Shown here piece by piece: positions 61,242 to 64,000 of a DNA stretch of 64,000 nucleotides (positions are counted from its first letter, which is position 1; every line of letters starts with the position of its first letter). This DNA comes from Lachnospiraceae bacterium UBA3850. Lineage in GTDB: Bacteria; Bacillota; Clostridia; Lachnospirales; Lachnospiraceae. The stretch spans positions 1-64,000 of the forward strand of contig DGHK01000009.1 in assembly GCA_002392655.1 (NCBI GenBank). The letters are read 5' to 3'. The translations under genes and the position numbers were made by a program. The notes beneath the pieces were generated by a model that saw only the letters and a program-made list of their open reading frames with translations, was not told the DNA's origin and did not search any database.

Positions 61242-62078
61242 ATGAGGATTGGATTTATCGGAGCCGGTCGTGTCGGATTTACCATGGGTAAGTTCCTCAC
61301 GGAGCATGGAGTCAGTGTTTCCGGATATTTCAGCAGGACGCCTGAGCATGCAATGGAAGCGGCGAAGTTCACCGATACCGTATATTTTGAAGATGTCAGA
61401 GAGCTTATAAAAAATAGTGATGCTGTAATTCTAACGGTCAGCGATAATGCTATCAGGTCGGTTTTTGAATCGATCAGTGAGCTTCCCGAGCTAGCCGGTA
61501 AGATTGTCTGCCACACCAGTGGTGCGACATCATCTTTGGTTTTTAACTGTAATACTTGTCAGGTTTATGGTTATTCAATCCATCCAATTTATGCTGTTTC
61601 TGATAAGCATAAATCCTATAAGAATTTTTCCAATGCATTTATCACAATTGAGGGTAGTCCTGAACATCTGGATGATGTTGTTCAAGTTTTCAGAGGAACC
61701 GGACTAAATGTCGGAGTTACGAGTCCTGATTCGAAGATGAAGTATCATGCCGCATCTGTTGTAGTAAGTAATCTCGTTTGCGGAATGTTTTCAGCAGGTG
61801 TACAGCTGCTTGAGGAATGCGGTTTTGATGAAGAGTCTGCGATAACAGCTCTGACACCACTTTTCAGAGATAATGCTATAGGCGTTTCTGAGAAGGGAGT
61901 AGTCGAACAGCTTACAGGACCTCTTGAGAGAAATGATACTGAAACAGTCAGGGGACATCTAGAGGTACTGGACGAGGATAAAAAGGAATTATATATAGCA
62001 GCTTCTAAGGAAGTGCTTAAGCTTGCAAAAAAGAAAAATCCTGATAGGGATTACACAGAAATGGAGGGTTTGTTATGA
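61242..62078 (+). CDS. panG: DUF2520 Rossmann protein, probable ketopantoate reductase PanG
   Basis: 278 residues. The N-terminal Rossmann fold has [17 protein letters not shown] (NADP-binding GxGxxG) and the domain order Rossmann-like plus DUF2520. PanG, described in Francisella as an alternative to PanE with relatives in Enterococcus and Clostridioides, has this layout. Direct overlap with panB (ATGA) supports a role in reducing ketopantoate, the step between PanB and PanC; no panE is in the operon. TGGAGGTGA precedes the ATG. The assignment rests on context and family memory. Confidence 0.78.
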   Translation: MRIGFIGAGRVGFTMGKFLTEHGVSVSGYFSRTPEHAMEAAKFTDTVYFEDVRELIKNSDAVILTVSDNAIRSVFESISELPELAGKIVCHTSGATSSLVFNCNTCQVYGYSIHPIYAVSDKHKSYKNFSNAFITIEGSPEHLDDVVQVFRGTGLNVGVTSPDSKMKYHAASVVVSNLVCGMFSAGVQLLEECGFDEESAITALTPLFRDNAIGVSEKGVVEQLTGPLERNDTETVRGHLEVLDEDKKELYIAASKEVLKLAKKKNPDRDYTEMEGLL

Positions 62079-62905
62079 AAAACACAAGTGTTACATTTAA
62101 GGAAATGAAGAAAAAGGGCGAGAAGATATCAATGCTTACAGCCTATGATTATTCAACAGCTAAGCTTGTTGATAAAGCAGGCATAAACGGAATCCTTGTA
62201 GGAGATTCACTTGGAAATGTTATGCTTGGTTATCCTGACACAGTTTCAGTTACCATGGAGGATATGATACATCACGGTGCTGCAGTAGCGCGTGGTGCTG
62301 AAAACTCGCTTGTTGTTATTGATATGCCGTTTATGTCCTATCAGGCAAGTGTTTATGATGCTGTCGTAAATGCCGGAAGACTTATGAAGGAAGGACGTGC
62401 AGGTGCCATCAAGCTTGAGGGTGGAGAAGAGATCATCCCACAGGTTGAGGCTATTGTTAAAGCCAGCATCCCTGTTATGGGGCATATCGGACTTACTCCA
62501 CAGTCAATCAATGCTATGGGCGGCTACAAGGCACAGGGAAGAGATATAGCTTCAGCTAAAAAGCTCATAAGAGATGCAAAGCTGCTTGAGGAGGCAGGTG
62601 CATTTGCAATTACACTTGAGTGCGTTCCTGCTGATCTTGCTACATATATAACAGAGAACATCTCAATTCCGACAATCGGAATCGGAGGAGGTGCAGGAAC
62701 TGACGGTCAGATACTTGTTTATGCAGATATGCTTGCAATGTTCAGTGATTACAGACCTAAGTTTGTTAAGAACTTCGCAAATGTAGGCGAGGCTATGATG
62801 GAAGGTTTCAAGGCTTACGATGCTGAGGTTAAGGCAGGTACATACCCGGCTGAGGAGCATACATATGCGATTGCACCTGAGGTTCTTGAAGAGGCTATTA
62901 AATAA
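62075..62905 (+). CDS. panB: 3-methyl-2-oxobutanoate hydroxymethyltransferase
   Basis: 276 residues. It adds a hydroxymethyl group from methylene-tetrahydrofolate to ketoisovalerate, giving ketopantoate. The TIM-barrel motifs are [31 protein letters not shown] (metal Asp), [26 protein letters not shown] and [18 protein letters not shown]. It overlaps panG by 4 nt and is full length. Confidence 0.97.
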   Translation: MKNTSVTFKEMKKKGEKISMLTAYDYSTAKLVDKAGINGILVGDSLGNVMLGYPDTVSVTMEDMIHHGAAVARGAENSLVVIDMPFMSYQASVYDAVVNAGRLMKEGRAGAIKLEGGEEIIPQVEAIVKASIPVMGHIGLTPQSINAMGGYKAQGRDIASAKKLIRDAKLLEEAGAFAITLECVPADLATYITENISIPTIGIGGGAGTDGQILVYADMLAMFSDYRPKFVKNFANVGEAMMEGFKAYDAEVKAGTYPAEEHTYAIAPEVLEEAIK

Positions 62906-62973
62906 ATTACATAGTGGAAGTTAGGTTAGCTTCGTATATTAGTGTTTGTATATATAATATGGAGGAGAAAAAA

Positions 62974-63828
62974 ATGTCAGTTAAGGTTGTTAAAACAGTA
63001 GATGAAGTGAGAAAGATTGTAGCCGAGTGGAGAAAGAATGGCGAGACGGTTGGTCTTGTTCCTACGATGGGATTTCTTCATGCAGGTCATCAGTCTCTTA
63101 TAAAGAAATCGGTTGAGGAGAATGACAGAACTGTAGTAAGTGATTTCGTTAATCCTACACAGTTTGGTCCGAATGAAGATCTGGAGGCATATCCAAGGGA
63201 TCTTGCAAGTGATACGAAGTTATGTGATGAGACAGGAGCAGATCTTATTTTTAATCCTGAGCCTGAGGAGATGTATAAGGATGGATTTGTATCCTTTGTC
63301 GATATGAACGGGCTCACAAATCATCTCTGCGGACTTTCGAGGCCGGTACATTTCAGAGGTGTTTGTACTGTAGTTACTAAGCTATTCAATATCGTTTGTC
63401 CGGACAGGGCATATTTTGGTCAAAAGGATGCACAGCAGCTGGCTGTAATTAAAAGGATGGTTAAGGACCTTAATATGCCTCTGGACATCGTTGGATGCCC
63501 TATAGTAAGAGAGGCTGATGGACTGGCTATGAGTTCGAGAAATACATATATGAATGCTGAAGAGAGACAGGCAGCTCTTATACTGAGCAAGTCTATCAAG
63601 CTTGGACAGAAGCTTATCGAGGATGGAGAACGCGATGCTTCAGTTGTTCGTTCAAAGATGACAGAACTACTTGAGTCAGAGCCTATGGCTGATGTAGAAT
63701 ATGTAAATGTAGTTAATAATCTGACTATGGAGGATATAGACAAAATTGAGGGTGAAGTTCTCGTGGCAATCGCTGTAAAGATAAATAACAAAGTTAGACT
63801 TATTGACAACTTTATGATGACAGTGTAA
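62974..63828 (+). CDS. panC: Pantothenate synthetase
   Basis: 284 residues. It joins pantoate and beta-alanine with ATP. LVPTMGFLHAGHQSLI carries the HIGH-like HAGH, and FGQKDAQQLAVIKRMV, READGLAMSSRNTYM (KMSKS-like) are typical. ATG 62974 with GGAGGAG at 62961-62967 is chosen; the in-frame extension to 62914 adds residues foreign to the family. No panD is visible before the end of the window. Confidence 0.96.
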   Translation: MSVKVVKTVDEVRKIVAEWRKNGETVGLVPTMGFLHAGHQSLIKKSVEENDRTVVSDFVNPTQFGPNEDLEAYPRDLASDTKLCDETGADLIFNPEPEEMYKDGFVSFVDMNGLTNHLCGLSRPVHFRGVCTVVTKLFNIVCPDRAYFGQKDAQQLAVIKRMVKDLNMPLDIVGCPIVREADGLAMSSRNTYMNAEERQAALILSKSIKLGQKLIEDGERDASVVRSKMTELLESEPMADVEYVNVVNNLTMEDIDKIEGEVLVAIAVKINNKVRLIDNFMMTV

Positions 63829-63843
63829 CTATTACAGTTATGA

Positions 63844-63979
63844 GAACATATAATTAAAGCAGTTTGAAAACTTGTTTTCTAAAATGCTTTAATTGTATGT
63901 TCAGAATAATCTGGAACAGATTATTCTAAACAAAATCAGTAAATAGGAGCATCGAAGATGCGGGTTTACTGATTTTGTT
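63844..63979 (+). other. Three consecutive hairpins downstream of panC
   Basis: First, GAACATATAATTAAAGCA pairs with TGCTTTAATTGTATGTTC (63844-63902). Second, AGAATAATCT/AGATTATTCT with loop GGAAC (63903-63927). Third, AACAAAATCAGTAAA/TTTACTGATTTTGTT (63929-63979) with an inner hairpin GCATC-GAA-GATGC. Together they nearly fill the intergenic region. One may be a terminator, but none has a long T run. No gene is seen in 63829-64000. Confidence 0.75.
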
Positions 63980-64000
63980 AAATAACTGTATTCAATGAAA

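Overview
The window looks like a chromosome segment from an anaerobic Gram-positive clostridium, most likely a Lachnospiraceae member of the Butyrivibrio/Roseburia/Coprococcus kind. The basis is low-to-moderate GC, strong AGGAGG-type ribosome binding sites, TTG and GTG starts, HprK/RapZ/WhiA/Crh-type carbon control, a DUF5688 protein, a cyclic-di-GMP riboswitch and an FMN riboswitch. The family assignment is inference from gene content, not from a marker gene.

Layout. 1-300: end of a tRNA cluster (Gln, Lys, Leu) and its terminator. 500-2650: promoter, class I c-di-GMP riboswitch, terminator and three tandem type IV pilin-like genes. 2660-8030: polyamine ABC transporter potA-potB-potCD (permease fused to binding protein), then a glycosyltransferase and a HAD phosphatase. 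8030-12800: AI-2E-family transporter, leuS and a membrane protein. 12860-17680: a YtxH-like protein (minus), a membrane-anchored MutS-like ATPase and a large unknown protein. 17890-20270 (minus): yqeG-like HAD and uvrC. 20400-25430: hprK, ROK glucokinase, murB, rapZ, whiA and a Crh-like HPr with Glu at position 15 and Ser46 kept. 25500-28220: a large Sel1/TPR protein. 28240-33790: FMN riboswitch and ribD-ribE-ribBA-ribH, followed by an overlapping HAD phosphatase that may supply the orphan dephosphorylation step, then a membrane protein. 33780-35940 (minus): CBS-containing Mn pyrophosphatase and a CYTH phosphohydrolase. 36300-40330: mrp, a DJ-1/PfpI protein, murF, hisC. 40340-44130: DUF5688 protein, cold-shock protein, TetR-type regulator, response regulator, rarA and a small membrane protein. 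44200-50170: SEC-C protein, UvrD-like helicase and a heterodimeric ABC exporter. 50200-52900: argD-like aminotransferase and M18 aminopeptidase. 52910-60960: a giant hybrid sensor kinase whose H-box histidine is Asn, and a glycine-rich cell-wall-binding surface protein. 61060-63830: panG-panB-panC.

The least explained structure is a dispersed intergenic element found three times (17726-17866 reversed, 28410-28655, 35987-36263). Each copy is bounded by its own inverted repeat. Two copies contain the same ordered series of small hairpins, and several of those hairpins differ in sequence between copies but keep their pairing. This compensatory pattern suggests selection on a folded RNA or single-stranded DNA. 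One copy sits inside the riboflavin leader, between the FMN riboswitch terminator and ribD.

Working together: second-messenger control (c-di-GMP to pilins), carbon regulation (HprK with a Crh-like partner), cofactor synthesis (riboflavin, pantothenate), cell-wall synthesis (murB, murF) and surface proteins dominate. There is no phage, insertion sequence or CRISPR array in the window.
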